A stretch of 21,794 nt of DNA. Origin: Chitinophagaceae bacterium. Its GTDB lineage: Bacteria; Bacteroidota; Bacteroidia; Chitinophagales; Chitinophagaceae. Location: positions 1-21,794 of the forward strand of contig JADKKH010000007.1 in assembly GCA_016720585.1 (NCBI GenBank). Direction: 5' to 3'. Shown piece after piece: positions 8,076 to 15,622 of the stretch. Within the stretch, counting starts at the first letter, position 1; every line of letters starts with the position of its first letter. The position numbers and the translations under genes are program-made. The notes below the pieces were generated by a model. That model searched no databases, had not been told where the DNA came from, and was given only the letters and a program-made list of their open reading frames with translations.

Positions 8076-9995
8076 TTAATCGACATACGCATTTACATAG
8101 GCTGCCAGTTCATCTTTGCTTGCCTGCGTGCTGAATAAATCGTACAACTGGCTGAAATTCCCCCGGTCAGTAATCATACGATAGGATAATTTGGCCAGTT
8201 GCAGTCTGTTGCTTTCCAATGAAACCAATTCAATTAATTTCTTTGCCTGCGCAACAGTGAAATAATAACTGGTGTTGTTGAAAGTATTGGTAATCGATGC
8301 CATTTTCGCGCCGGGCAAAAATTGGATCTGCGTGTTCTGGTATATCGTATTAAATTCTGCATCCGACATGGCAACTTTATATCCGGCTCCACCGCCACCA
8401 TAATTACGAACATAAACTTCCAGTTCATTTTTGCTGGCTTGCGTGCTGAGTAAACTGTATATCTGGCTGAAATTAACCGGATCAACAATACTGCGATAGG
8501 ATAATTTGGCCAATTGCAGCCGGTTGTTCTCGGCACTTACCAATTGGATCAGCCGGCTGGCCTGGTAAGTGGTAAAATAGTAATTGGTACTATTAAATGT
8601 ATTGGTCAATGAACTCATCTGGGTGCTGACGGGCCATTGTTGCTGAATATTTTGGTATAGCGCATTAAAGTCGGCATCAGCCATGGCAACTTTATATCCG
8701 GCTCCACCACCACCATAATTACGAACATAAGCTTCCAGTTCATTTTTGCTGGCTTGCGTGCTGAGTAAACTGTATATCTGGCTGAAGTTTACCGGATCAA
8801 CAATACTGCGATAGGATAATTTGGCCAATTGCAGCCGGTTGTTCTCGGCACTTACCAATTGGATCAGCCGGCTGGCCTGGTATGTGGTAAAATAGTTATT
8901 GGTGTTATTAAATGCATTGACCAGGGAATTCATTTGAGTGCTGACGGGCCATTGTTGCTCAATGGTTTGATATAAACTATTAAAATTAGCATCGGTCATA
9001 GCAAGGGCATTCGTACCGTCTTCAGAATAATTATTTACATAATTCTCTAATTCATCCCTGCCTGATTGGCTGTATAAAAGGTCAACTATACTATGAAAAT
9101 TGTCTTTATCTGTAATACTGCGATAAGATAATTTGGCCAATTGGAGCCGGTTGCTTTCAGCGCTTACCAGTTGAATCAGCCGGCTGGCCTGGTAGGTGGT
9201 AAAATAGTTATTGGTATTATTAAATGCATTGACCAGGGAATTCATCTGTGTGTTGACGGGCCATTGTTGCTTTATGTTTTCGAATAATGTGGTAAAACTG
9301 GCATCGGACATGGCTATTGGAAGATCATCCTCCTCATAATAATTGTTCACATAGTCATCCAATTCATCCCTGTTGGCCTGGCTGTTGAGCAGGTAATATA
9401 CCTGGCTAAAATTGTTCCGGTCAGTAATCGTATGGTAGGATAATTTTGCCAGTTCAATCCGGTAGGTTTCCAGGATAAGCTGCTGAATCAATTGCACGAC
9501 CTGTGAACTTAAAAAATAATAATTCGGGGCATTAAACGCATTAGCGATCAGGTTTCTTTTTCCAATAGTGGTCCGCTGATATTTTACATTATTTAATAAA
9601 TTGGTGAAATCTGCTGAATCTATAGCAGTTCTGTTAGCGTTTATACCGGGTTTCTTTTTTCTAATAGTTCCAGACTCCCCGTCTGTATTTACTTTGATAT
9701 AAAGATCATATCTGCGCCGGAGACTAAACAGCGTAGAAATTTTTTCTGTTCGCCTGCTGTTCGGGTCTGATCGGGTAACCAGCAGGGCATGATCCCCAAT
9801 TTCAAGATCACGGATATCCAGGGTGGTTTTATTACCCGAAACGATGCTTTGAAAGATCGGATAGACTTTTTCATCAAAGGATATTTGCAGGTTTTTATTG
9901 CCATAGACAGTTATTTTCACAGCACTCTTGCCATGCTGTGCCAGAATGGATAAAGTCATCAATAACCCTGCGAAGAATAAGGATACCTTTTTCAT
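8076..9995 (-). CDS. Exported protein with five DUF4476 repeats
   Basis: An intact 639-residue protein, notable in a window full of frameshifts. A signal peptide (MKKVSLFFAGLLMTLSILA, cut before Q) is followed by a beta-rich N-terminal part (VKITVYGNKNLQISFDEK, RDLEIGDHALLVTR). Five helical modules of about 104 residues follow. Each has the DUF4476 pattern: a start such as MSDADFNTLY, a NAFN or TNTFN motif, YFTTYQASRLIQLVSAE, RLQLAKLSYRSI and LLSTQASKNELEAYVRNY. Modules 3 to 5 are joined by a glycine linker, GGGGAGYKVAM. DUF4476 is common in Bacteroidota and its biochemical role is not established; the layout suggests a periplasmic or secreted scaffold. It is divergent from the Tudor-knot gene, 209 bp apart. 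The start is fixed by the signal peptide. Confidence 0.9.
   Translation of the reverse strand: MKKVSLFFAGLLMTLSILAQHGKSAVKITVYGNKNLQISFDEKVYPIFQSIVSGNKTTLDIRDLEIGDHALLVTRSDPNSRRTEKISTLFSLRRRYDLYIKVNTDGESGTIRKKKPGINANRTAIDSADFTNLLNNVKYQRTTIGKRNLIANAFNAPNYYFLSSQVVQLIQQLILETYRIELAKLSYHTITDRNNFSQVYYLLNSQANRDELDDYVNNYYEEDDLPIAMSDASFTTLFENIKQQWPVNTQMNSLVNAFNNTNNYFTTYQASRLIQLVSAESNRLQLAKLSYRSITDKDNFHSIVDLLYSQSGRDELENYVNNYSEDGTNALAMTDANFNSLYQTIEQQWPVSTQMNSLVNAFNNTNNYFTTYQASRLIQLVSAENNRLQLAKLSYRSIVDPVNFSQIYSLLSTQASKNELEAYVRNYGGGGAGYKVAMADADFNALYQNIQQQWPVSTQMSSLTNTFNSTNYYFTTYQASRLIQLVSAENNRLQLAKLSYRSIVDPVNFSQIYSLLSTQASKNELEVYVRNYGGGGAGYKVAMSDAEFNTIYQNTQIQFLPGAKMASITNTFNNTSYYFTVAQAKKLIELVSLESNRLQLAKLSYRMITDRGNFSQLYDLFSTQASKDELAAYVNAYVD
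8371..9000 (-). repeat. Recent 315-bp in-frame tandem duplication within the DUF4476 gene
   Basis: Bases 8371-8685 and 8686-9000 are two adjacent 315-bp copies (105 codons). The first roughly 210 bp of each differ at only a handful of positions; the rest is more diverged. The next units start at 9001 and 9313, giving periods of 315, 315 and 312 bp. The period is always a multiple of three, so copy number can change without breaking the protein. The patch of high identity suggests a late duplication or gene conversion. Confidence 0.8.
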
Positions 9996-10059
9996 ACAAT
10001 TATTTTTAGAATAGTGCCTATAACAATCGTCCGGGTGAAGATAATATATGTACTACTCC

Positions 10060-10094
10060 GGTTTTTATGATTTGGGTTAAAGGTTTTTATGATT
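10060..10094. promoter_or_regulatory. 13-bp direct repeat between divergent genes
   Basis: GGTTTTTATGATT occurs exactly at 10060-10072 and 10082-10094. The start-to-start distance of 22 bp is about two helical turns, so both copies face the same side of DNA. They lie between the divergent DUF4476 gene (start 9995) and Tudor-knot gene (start 10205), upstream of the promoter called at 10144-10174. This is the layout expected for a dimeric regulator acting on one or both genes. Confidence 0.45.
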
Positions 10095-10143
10095 AATCTT
10101 AGTGATGAAATATATTTTCTATGCGGGCCGCAGATTTCTTACT

Positions 10144-10174
10144 TTTCTCACTTTCTGATAAAAAGGTATATTTG
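10144..10174 (+). promoter_or_regulatory. Bacteroidota-type promoter for the Tudor-knot gene
   Basis: The -7 element TATATTTG (10167-10174) matches TAnnTTTG exactly. Nineteen bases upstream lies TTTC (10144-10147), one base off the TTTG -33 element. A start of transcription near 10180 would give a leader of about 25 bases before the ATG at 10205. Confidence 0.6.
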
Positions 10175-10204
10175 ACTTTGTCAAATCATTATTAAGAAAT
10201 ATTT

Positions 10205-10684
10205 ATGGATAAAAAATTATTCCTGGGACTGATGGCCACTGTATTTTCTCTAACGGTGTCTGCACAAAAAATAGGGGGTAAGGTTAGAGTGAATGAACGG
10301 GGCACCTGGGAGACCGGCACTTTGTTAAGTATCAAGAACGGTCAATATTTTGTCCATTTTCTTTCCCGTCCCGATAGTTATGACAGGATGGTAGCAGAAA
10401 AGGATATCGTATTTATTGACGGAGACGACCGCAAACCTATTATTAAACGGGATACTATCACGATTGTAAAAACAGTACGGGATACCCTTATCATAAAAAT
10501 CCCCGCAGACATTCCACCGGCTGCCAGCTGGAAAACAGGGGATAAAGTGGAAGTGATCTGGGCATCAGAATGGTATCCGGCAACGATAATTGAAATAAAA
10601 GATCAGAAATACAAAATTAGCTATGAGGGTTACAGCGCTTTGTGGGATGAGTGGGTCAACGCTGATAAAATCAGGAAACGATAA
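10205..10684 (+). CDS. Exported protein with C-terminal Tudor-knot domain
   Basis: An intact 159-residue protein. A signal peptide (MDKKLFLGLMATVFSLTVSA, cut before QK) directs it out of the cytosol. The C-terminal 50 residues form a Tudor-knot/chromo-barrel type domain: KTGDKVEVIWASEWYPATII, EIKDQKYKISYEGY, LWDEWVNADKIR, with the family's aromatic positions WYPA and WDEWV. The first part of the mature protein (GGKVRVNERGTWETGTLLS, IKNGQYFVHF, YDRMVAEKDI) follows the same strand order and looks like a second, weaker copy. The two are joined by a linker with two DT(I/L) repeats. In eukaryotes this fold reads histone tails or binds nucleic acid; outside a bacterial cytosol its ligand is unknown. 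It has its own promoter and is divergent from the DUF4476 gene. Confidence 0.8.
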   Translation: MDKKLFLGLMATVFSLTVSAQKIGGKVRVNERGTWETGTLLSIKNGQYFVHFLSRPDSYDRMVAEKDIVFIDGDDRKPIIKRDTITIVKTVRDTLIIKIPADIPPAASWKTGDKVEVIWASEWYPATIIEIKDQKYKISYEGYSALWDEWVNADKIRKR

Positions 10685-10790
10685 ATACCCATTCCTCAAA
10701 CGCAGGGATTGTTTACTGTCAACTTACGGGATAATTATTTTGTTATAATAACTCCCGGGCTTGTCTTTGATATCTTATTAATTATTACCC

Positions 10791-10811
10791 GTGAAGAAAA
10801 TTATTCTTCAC
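10791..10811. terminator. Hairpin between convergent genes
   Basis: GTGAAGAA (10791-10798) and TTCTTCAC (10804-10811) are exact reverse complements around a 5-base loop. The hairpin lies between the stop of the Tudor-knot gene (10684) and that of the LCCL gene (10836, opposite strand), where a bidirectional terminator is expected. The following plus-strand sequence ATTTTAT is only weakly T-rich. Confidence 0.5.
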
Positions 10812-10835
10812 ATTTTATACCAGTTCACCTTATTT

Positions 10836-11882
10836 TTAATTTCCTATAAATACAAAACTGCCACCAAAAGCTCCCCAATCTTTACTGGCAACCCCATTCC
10901 GGGTGGTTCCTTTATAAGCGGATTGACCGGCCCGCATTTCAATGGTAACTGTACCACCCTGTTGTGGTGTTATCAATCCGGCATGGACGGCAGCACTGGC
11001 AATGGAACAATCATAAGTGTAAATATCCGTGCCCCAAACCCTGTTGGAAATAGTTCCGCCCGGAGGAAAATAAAATTTATAGCGGTGACCAATATTTGCT
11101 GCATAATCATTGGCCTGGGTTCCCCAGTTCCCCTGGATAACATTGGCAACAGGTTCAATTGGTTTTACAGGACCTTTTACAAAAACAAAACTGCCACCAA
11201 AAGCGCCATAATCTTTACTGGTAACTCCATTGCGAATAGTCCCTTTATAGGAAGATTGACCAGAACGTATTTCAATGGTCACAGTGCCACCAGTCTGTGC
11301 TGATATCAATCCGGCATGAACCGCAGCACTTGCTATGGAACAATCATAAGTATAGATATCCGTACCCCATACACGTCCGGATATAATTCCGTTTGGTGGA
11401 AAATAAAAAGTATAGCGTTGTCCGATATTTGCTGCATAATCATTGGCCTGGGTAGCCCAGGTTCCCGTAATAACCATTGCGTCGGGCGGACCTTCTTTTC
11501 CGGAAATAAAAACAAAACTACTCTCAAATGCTCCCCAATCTTTACTGGTGACTCCATAACGTACACTTCCTCTATAAGCGGGTTGCCCTGTCCGTATTTC
11601 AATTGTTACAGTACCGCCATTTTGTGCAGAGATTAACCCGGCATGAACCGCAGCACTTGCGATGGAACAATCATAAGTATAAATATCGGTACCCCAAACA
11701 CGGTTGGAGATGGTACCATGCGGCGGAAAATAAAACGTATACCGTTGACCTATATTATTCTTGTAATCATTGGCCTGGGTTGTCCATAATCCCTGGATCA
11801 CTGTCTGTGCATTTGCAGTGAAACTCATAGTACCGACAGTAAAACAGATTATACTGAGTATAATAGTGCTAAACTTTTTCAT
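10836..11882 (-). CDS. Exported protein of three LCCL domains
   Basis: An intact 348-residue protein with a signal peptide cut at about residue 25 (SFTANA before Q) and three tandem modules of about 100 residues (roughly 28-126, 137-235, 250-348). Each module reads: W-x-TQANDY, IGQRYTFYFPP, VWGTDIYTYDC, SIASAAVHAGLI, GGTVTIEIR, YKGTIRNGVTSKD, AFGGSFVF. The VWGTDIYT...AAVHAG core with the following G-rich strand is the LCCL domain signature, known from animal factor C and cochlin and also found in bacteria. Usual LCCL domains have paired cysteines; here each module has a single cysteine, in YDCSIAS, offset from the position I recall as canonical. A secreted adhesion or binding role is inference. 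It lies 251 bp downstream of the M24 gene on the same strand. Confidence 0.85.
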   Translation of the reverse strand: MKKFSTIILSIICFTVGTMSFTANAQTVIQGLWTTQANDYKNNIGQRYTFYFPPHGTISNRVWGTDIYTYDCSIASAAVHAGLISAQNGGTVTIEIRTGQPAYRGSVRYGVTSKDWGAFESSFVFISGKEGPPDAMVITGTWATQANDYAANIGQRYTFYFPPNGIISGRVWGTDIYTYDCSIASAAVHAGLISAQTGGTVTIEIRSGQSSYKGTIRNGVTSKDYGAFGGSFVFVKGPVKPIEPVANVIQGNWGTQANDYAANIGHRYKFYFPPGGTISNRVWGTDIYTYDCSIASAAVHAGLITPQQGGTVTIEMRAGQSAYKGTTRNGVASKDWGAFGGSFVFIGN

Positions 11883-11960
11883 AAAAATAATTTGACAAAT
11901 ATTACACCCGGATTGTCCCGAATTAGCTGATAATGGTCAATCTGGTAAATGATTATGGGC

Positions 11961-12011
11961 AAAAAAATGGGCCAACGGGAACTAATTTCCACTTAGATTT
12001 CTTTCTGGCCC
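11961..12011 (-). terminator. Terminator-like hairpin after the M24 peptidase
   Basis: On the minus strand GGGCCA (from 12011) pairs with TGGCCC (ending 11969), with an inner GGAA/TTCC hairpin, and is followed directly by ATTTTTTT (down to 11961). A stem plus a T-run is the intrinsic-terminator pattern. It lies 123 bp past the repaired M24 stop and before the LCCL start at 11882. Confidence 0.5.
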
Positions 12012-12133
12012 GTTATTGTTATAAATCCGGAAATTCAATAAAATTCCGATGATATTCGGCTTGACAGTTGTTGGTAAAAAGAAACAGGCCTATGACGTTA
12101 TTTTCTTCCACAAATTCAACAAAATTTAAATAA

Positions 12134-13418
12134 CTATACAAAAGGCTCACTTATGGATTTCCCGGGTTGTGAAAACCATTTGGGCCCATCGGCTGTCATG
12201 TAGGCGCAATCTTCATGTCGTACTCCAAATTCTCCAACAATGGAAATAGTCGGCTCCACACTAAAGCACATACCCGGTTCAAAAATTTGTTTATTCCCTT
12301 TTTACCATATTGCCCCATTCATGACCATCCATACCAATACCATGACCGGTACGGTGTGGTAAGCCCGGTAATTTGTAACCCGGTCCGAATCCCGCATCGG
12401 TCAAAACCTTCCGGGCAGCAGCATCCACTTCTTCACAAGCCGCACCGATCCGGGCTGCTTCAAAGCCGGCAGCCTGCGATAGTTTTTCCAGGTTCCATAT
12501 TTCCAATTGACGTTTGGTAGGTTCGGCACCAAATACAATAGTCCGGGTAATATCAGAACTGTATCCTTCCACTTTGCAACCGCAATCCATCAACACGATA
12601 TCTCCTTTCTTCAATTTAGAGGGTTTGGTGGTACCATGCGGAAATGCGGATGCTTCTCCAAAAAGTACAAGTGCCCCTGCAGAATCGCCACCCATTTTTT
12701 CCTGGGCGGTTGAAATAATGGAAGAAAGTTCTGCAGGTGTCATGCCTTCCTGCAACTGAGTGATACCTATTTTTATTGCGGCCACAGTAATATCACTGGC
12801 TTTTTGCATCAACGCAATTTCGGTTGCTGATTTTATCATGCGGCAGGGCATGGTGACCGGGTTGCCACTCACAAAATTTAATTGGGGTGCTTCTTTTCGC
12901 AGTCCATCCAGGATAAAAAAACGAACCCGTTCTTCTATGCCGATTGCCCCAGAGAGAATGCCTGCATCTTTTAAAGCCAGCACCATGTGCTGGTAAGGAC
13001 TTTCATCTTCCTGCCAGGCATATACTTCTTTCCCTATTGTGATCAGTTCACGGAATCTGGCTTCTTCAAAACCGGGGCAAACATATCTTGGCTCGCCGGT
13101 TGCAGGAATTATGGCCACCATCGGCCTTTCGCTGGGCCACCAACGGATACCGGTAAAATAGTCGAGTGAAGTACCGGAATCCAAAATTAATGCGGCCATT
13201 TTTTCACCGGCCATGAAACGCTGTGCTTTTTCTATCCGGGCTTCTCTTTCTTTGGTGGAGATCGGCTGTACATCAGCCGTCATAGATTGAGGAGTATCAA
13301 TTGCCAATTTTTTCTCCTTTGTTTGTTCTTTGGTTTGGCAGGAACTGATGGTTGCCACTACGCCCGTAGCTGCGGCCAGGGCGCTGAGGTTGATGAATTC
13401 TCTTCTTTTTAATGTCAT
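12134..13418 (-). CDS. M24-family aminopeptidase (Xaa-Pro type) with TAT signal; frameshift near the end
   Basis: A metallopeptidase of the M24 (pita-bread) fold that would remove N-terminal residues, typically before proline, in the periplasm. I chose the start at 13418 because it gives a twin-arginine signal, MTLKRREFINLSALAAATG, with a lipobox-like SSC; an upstream in-frame extension has no such logic. An N-terminal creatinase-like domain (about residues 40-180) precedes the catalytic domain. Metal ligands visible are the Asp in VLMDCG, the Asp in YSSDITRT and the His in HRTGHGIG. As read, the frame stops at 12291 (MVKRE). A one-base change near 12310, in a run of A and G, restores KQIFEPGMCFSVEPTI and GEFGVRHEDCAYMT with the last two Glu ligands, ending at 12134. 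All five ligands are thus encoded, so the enzyme is probably functional. Confidence 0.88.
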
Positions 13419-13553
13419 ACAATGCGATTGATGAAATGATGATAATGAACAGAAAGGTAGGAATTTATTTTGTGGAGATATTCCTAACTGAGATGGACAA
13501 TCCTGCATTGCCAGCAGAATGAATAGCCTTAACAATGTTTGAAACCAGGCCCA

Positions 13554-13724
13554 TTATTTCAATATCTCATCAATTTCAATATCACCGGCATCATCTTTGG
13601 GTTTGCGGTAATCATTTTTAAGCTGGTTTTCAAATTGTTTTTCATCTTTTATGTTTCGGATCACCAGGAAAACAATTAACACAATTGCTCCAATGCCTAC
13701 AGGAATGATAACAGTCCAGTTCAT
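13554..13724 (-). CDS. 56-residue single-TM protein
   Basis: A short reading frame starting MNWTVIIPVGIGAIVLIVFL at 13724. One membrane helix (about residues 4-22) is followed by a charged tail: RNIKDEKQFENQLKNDYRKP, then DDAGDIEIDEILK and a TAA stop. The inside-positive boundary after the helix (VIRNIK) suggests the tail faces the cytosol. The protein-like arrangement, clean start and stop, and position 135 bp upstream of the M24 gene on the same strand support a real gene. Similar tiny one-helix proteins with acidic tails are common in Bacteroidota; the function is unknown. Confidence 0.7.
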   Translation of the reverse strand: MNWTVIIPVGIGAIVLIVFLVIRNIKDEKQFENQLKNDYRKPKDDAGDIEIDEILK

Positions 13725-14043
13725 AAATTAATATTTTACAGAAAGCTAGCCTTTTTTTTTGCTGGGTAATATTAAGTTTGTAATACTTCTTTTTACAGTT
13801 TTTTATCTGGCTAAAAAGATATCCGGTGTTTTTTTCCATCGGGCAACATCAAAGTTGCAGTTGTACTCCGGCTTTTCCGATTGCCTGATTAATTTCGGCA
13901 TTCCGGTAGCGGCAAACCAAATACCTCCAACTGGTAAACATTGAGGAAACAATTCCTCATAAAATCTTTATTTCTTTAAAAATCTGGCATCATTTTATCT
14001 GGTAATGATTGGTAAACCAGTCAATTCAACTAAATTATTTAAC
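13725..14043 (+). ncRNA. Possible small RNA unit in a 319-bp intergenic region
   Basis: The region between the divergent 56-residue gene and the META lipoprotein holds an exact -7 element TAAGTTTG at 13773-13780 (no good -33). About 160 bases downstream, at 13942-13959, lies a hairpin: TGAGGAA, loop ACAA, TTCCTCA, then a T-rich stretch. A plus-strand transcript from about 13787 to about 13978 would be near 190 nt. A TTG-started frame at 13759-13944 spans it but its start codon lies before the predicted transcript, so a noncoding product is favoured. Low confidence; no RNA family recognised. Confidence 0.3.
13942..13959 (+). terminator. Intrinsic-terminator-like hairpin
   Basis: A 7-bp perfect stem (TGAGGAA with TTCCTCA) and 4-base loop, followed by a sequence rich in T and A (TAAAATCTTTATTTCTTT). 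Orientation fits a plus-strand transcript ending upstream of the META lipoprotein gene at 14044. Confidence 0.5.
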
Positions 14044-14436
14044 ATGAAATACATATTATTTCTCTCATTTATAAGCCTTCAATGCAGTCCCAGACTTTCA
14101 CCTGATTCCAACTGGGGTAACCAGCGTTGGGTATTAACAGAAATGAAAGGTGTACCGGTACAGCAAAGCGAAAGTCGCCGGGATGCGTATCTTTCTTTTG
14201 AGGTGAATGAAAAGAGGTTTGTTGGAAATGGAGGTTGTAATCAAATCAGCGGGAATTATACTATTGATAAAAATTTGATCCGGTTTGGAGAAGTTGTGAG
14301 TACAAAAATGAGTTGTAATGATAATGAATTTGAAAACGCTTTTATATCAACATTAAACAGCATTGACCATTACGAAGCAAGCGGGAATGAACTGTTCTTA
14401 AAAAGAAAAAGGAGGTGTTGCTTGTACTTAGGATAA
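14044..14436 (+). CDS. META-domain (HslJ-like) lipoprotein
   Basis: About 130 residues starting at the ATG at 14044, which opens a short lipoprotein-type signal (MKYILFLSFISLQC, cysteine 14); an in-frame ATG at 14005 would bury this. The mature part is a META domain: WGNQRWVLTEMKGVPV, YLSFEVNEKRFVGNGGCNQISGNY, IRFGEVVSTKMSC, ENAFISTLNSIDHYEASGNELFL. The GGCN and TKMSC motifs are diagnostic. META/HslJ proteins are small envelope proteins linked to heat-shock and novobiocin resistance in other bacteria; exact biochemistry is unknown. The C-terminal RKRRCCLYLG breaks pattern after an A-rich stretch near 14405. A one-base shift would give EVLLVLRIK ending at 14441, the expected final strand, so a sequencing slip is likely. 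Confidence 0.85.
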   Translation: MKYILFLSFISLQCSPRLSPDSNWGNQRWVLTEMKGVPVQQSESRRDAYLSFEVNEKRFVGNGGCNQISGNYTIDKNLIRFGEVVSTKMSCNDNEFENAFISTLNSIDHYEASGNELFLKRKRRCCLYLG

Positions 14437-14469
14437 AATAAATATTTTTACCAAATCAAATTATTTTTT

Positions 14470-14670
14470 ATGACACAGGACAAAACAATCATCCTGCATA
14501 CCTATAATGATATGCTGGAAGCAAAAATGATCCAGGATAAGCTGAAAGAGAACGGGGTAGAATCTTTTTTGCAAAATGAAAATGTAATGGGACTGGATCC
14601 GGTCGGTGGAGCAGAGTTGAGGGTATTTGAAAAAGACGTAATAGCAGCCCAAAAAATTATTACCGGATAA
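14470..14670 (+). CDS. DUF2007 (putative signal-transducing) protein
   Basis: An intact 66-residue protein. Its single small alpha/beta domain reads ILHTYNDMLEAKMIQDKLKE, NGVESFLQNENV and AELRVFEKDVIAAQKII, the pattern of DUF2007 proteins: a first strand, a helix that selects between targets, and a final strand-helix ending near the C-terminus. The family is named for a possible signalling role but has no proven activity. No membrane segment. It follows the META lipoprotein by about 30 bp on the same strand, close enough for co-transcription. Confidence 0.8.
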   Translation: MTQDKTIILHTYNDMLEAKMIQDKLKENGVESFLQNENVMGLDPVGGAELRVFEKDVIAAQKIITG

Positions 14671-14824
14671 AGGTGTTTTAACTGTTGCTTTTTATCAGGT
14701 CAGAACAAAAGTGCAGCCGCATTTTTTAAATCGGCTTCAGGGAATGAATATTCCGGATCACATTTTCCTTTTACCCATTTCTATATTAATTTATTTAAAG
14801 GATCAATAAAACTAATCAGGAACC

Positions 14825-15538
14825 ATGAATAACATCGCCCATAAAGTAGCCTATATCACCGGCGGCAGCAAAGGCATAGGATATGGAATTGCCAGGACAT
14901 TGCTCAATGAAGGCATGAACGTGGCTATTACCAGCAGAACAATGGAAGCCGCAAAACAGGCTGCTGGAGCTTTATCTAAAGACCCGAAAAGAATAATTGC
15001 GCTGGAATCCAATGTAAGCTCATTGGAATCCGAAACAAAAGCAATTGAGGCAACTCTTGCTCATTTCGGGCAAATAGATGTGTTGGTGGCCAATGCAGGT
15101 GTTGGTCATTTTTCTAATATCGAAACTTTATCTGCACATGACTGGAAAGACACGATTGACACGAATCTTACAGGTGTATTCAACAGTGTCAAGGCAGGCA
15201 TCGGCGCATTAAAGCAGTCAAAAGGATATATTATTACAATTGCCAGCCTTGCTGGCGCCAATTTTTTTGAAAATGGGGCTGCTTATAATGCCAGTAAATT
15301 TGGCCTGGTTGGTTTTTCACAGGCCATCATGCTTGATTTACGTAAATACGGCATTAAGGTCACAACGATTATGCCGGGTTCTGTTTCCACTCATTTTGCC
15401 GACCATATTCCCGGAGATGCAGACGCCTGGAAAATACAACCGGAAGATATCGGCCAGCTAGTAGCAGACCTTTTAAAAATGAATCCACGAACATTGCCCA
15501 GTAAGATAGAAGTGCGACCTTCTAACCCGGGCAAGTAA
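14825..15538 (+). CDS. Short-chain dehydrogenase/reductase
   Basis: An intact 237-residue classical SDR enzyme with a Rossmann fold. TGGSKGIG at residues 12-19 is the nucleotide loop. Ser-Arg after strand 2 (residues 37-38) favours NADP(H). NAGVG is at 90-94. The catalytic set is Asn114, Ser141 (TIASLAG), Tyr154 and Lys158 (YNASK). PGSVSTHF (184-191) follows as usual. This group includes 3-oxoacyl-ACP reductases and many carbonyl reductases; the substrate cannot be told from sequence. Cytosolic, with no signal or membrane helix. It is preceded by a 154-bp gap and followed by a small terminator-like hairpin, so it is probably its own transcription unit. Confidence 0.92.
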   Translation: MNNIAHKVAYITGGSKGIGYGIARTLLNEGMNVAITSRTMEAAKQAAGALSKDPKRIIALESNVSSLESETKAIEATLAHFGQIDVLVANAGVGHFSNIETLSAHDWKDTIDTNLTGVFNSVKAGIGALKQSKGYIITIASLAGANFFENGAAYNASKFGLVGFSQAIMLDLRKYGIKVTTIMPGSVSTHFADHIPGDADAWKIQPEDIGQLVADLLKMNPRTLPSKIEVRPSNPGK

Positions 15539-15565
15539 GATCATCCGGTTTGAGATTGGTATTGC

Positions 15566-15590
15566 CAGGTAAAACCTGCTTTTCTGTTTT
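15566..15590 (+). terminator. Small hairpin with T-rich tail after the SDR gene
   Basis: CAGGT and ACCTG form a 5-bp stem around AAA, followed by CTTTTCTGTTTT. It lies 28 bp after the SDR stop and before the convergent cbpM gene. The stem is short, so the call is tentative. Confidence 0.4.
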
Positions 15591-15622
15591 CTACGATGTG
15601 CAGAATTTTGGGAAAGTCTATT

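Noticed and set aside
8371..9312. Spaced near-identical blocks that at first look like a CRISPR-type array
   Set aside because: Units are over 300 bp, directly adjacent and coding in frame: DUF4476 modules.
10791..11303. Plus-strand frame across the LCCL gene
   Set aside because: Antisense to three clear LCCL modules; its GTG start is the arm of the terminator hairpin.
12987..13169. Plus-strand frames opposite the M24 peptidase
   Set aside because: Shadows of a well-supported minus-strand gene with all metal ligands.
13759..13944. TTG-started 61-codon frame whose stop lies in a hairpin
   Set aside because: The likely -7 element lies inside its first codons and the sequence has no family features; a noncoding transcript is at least as likely.
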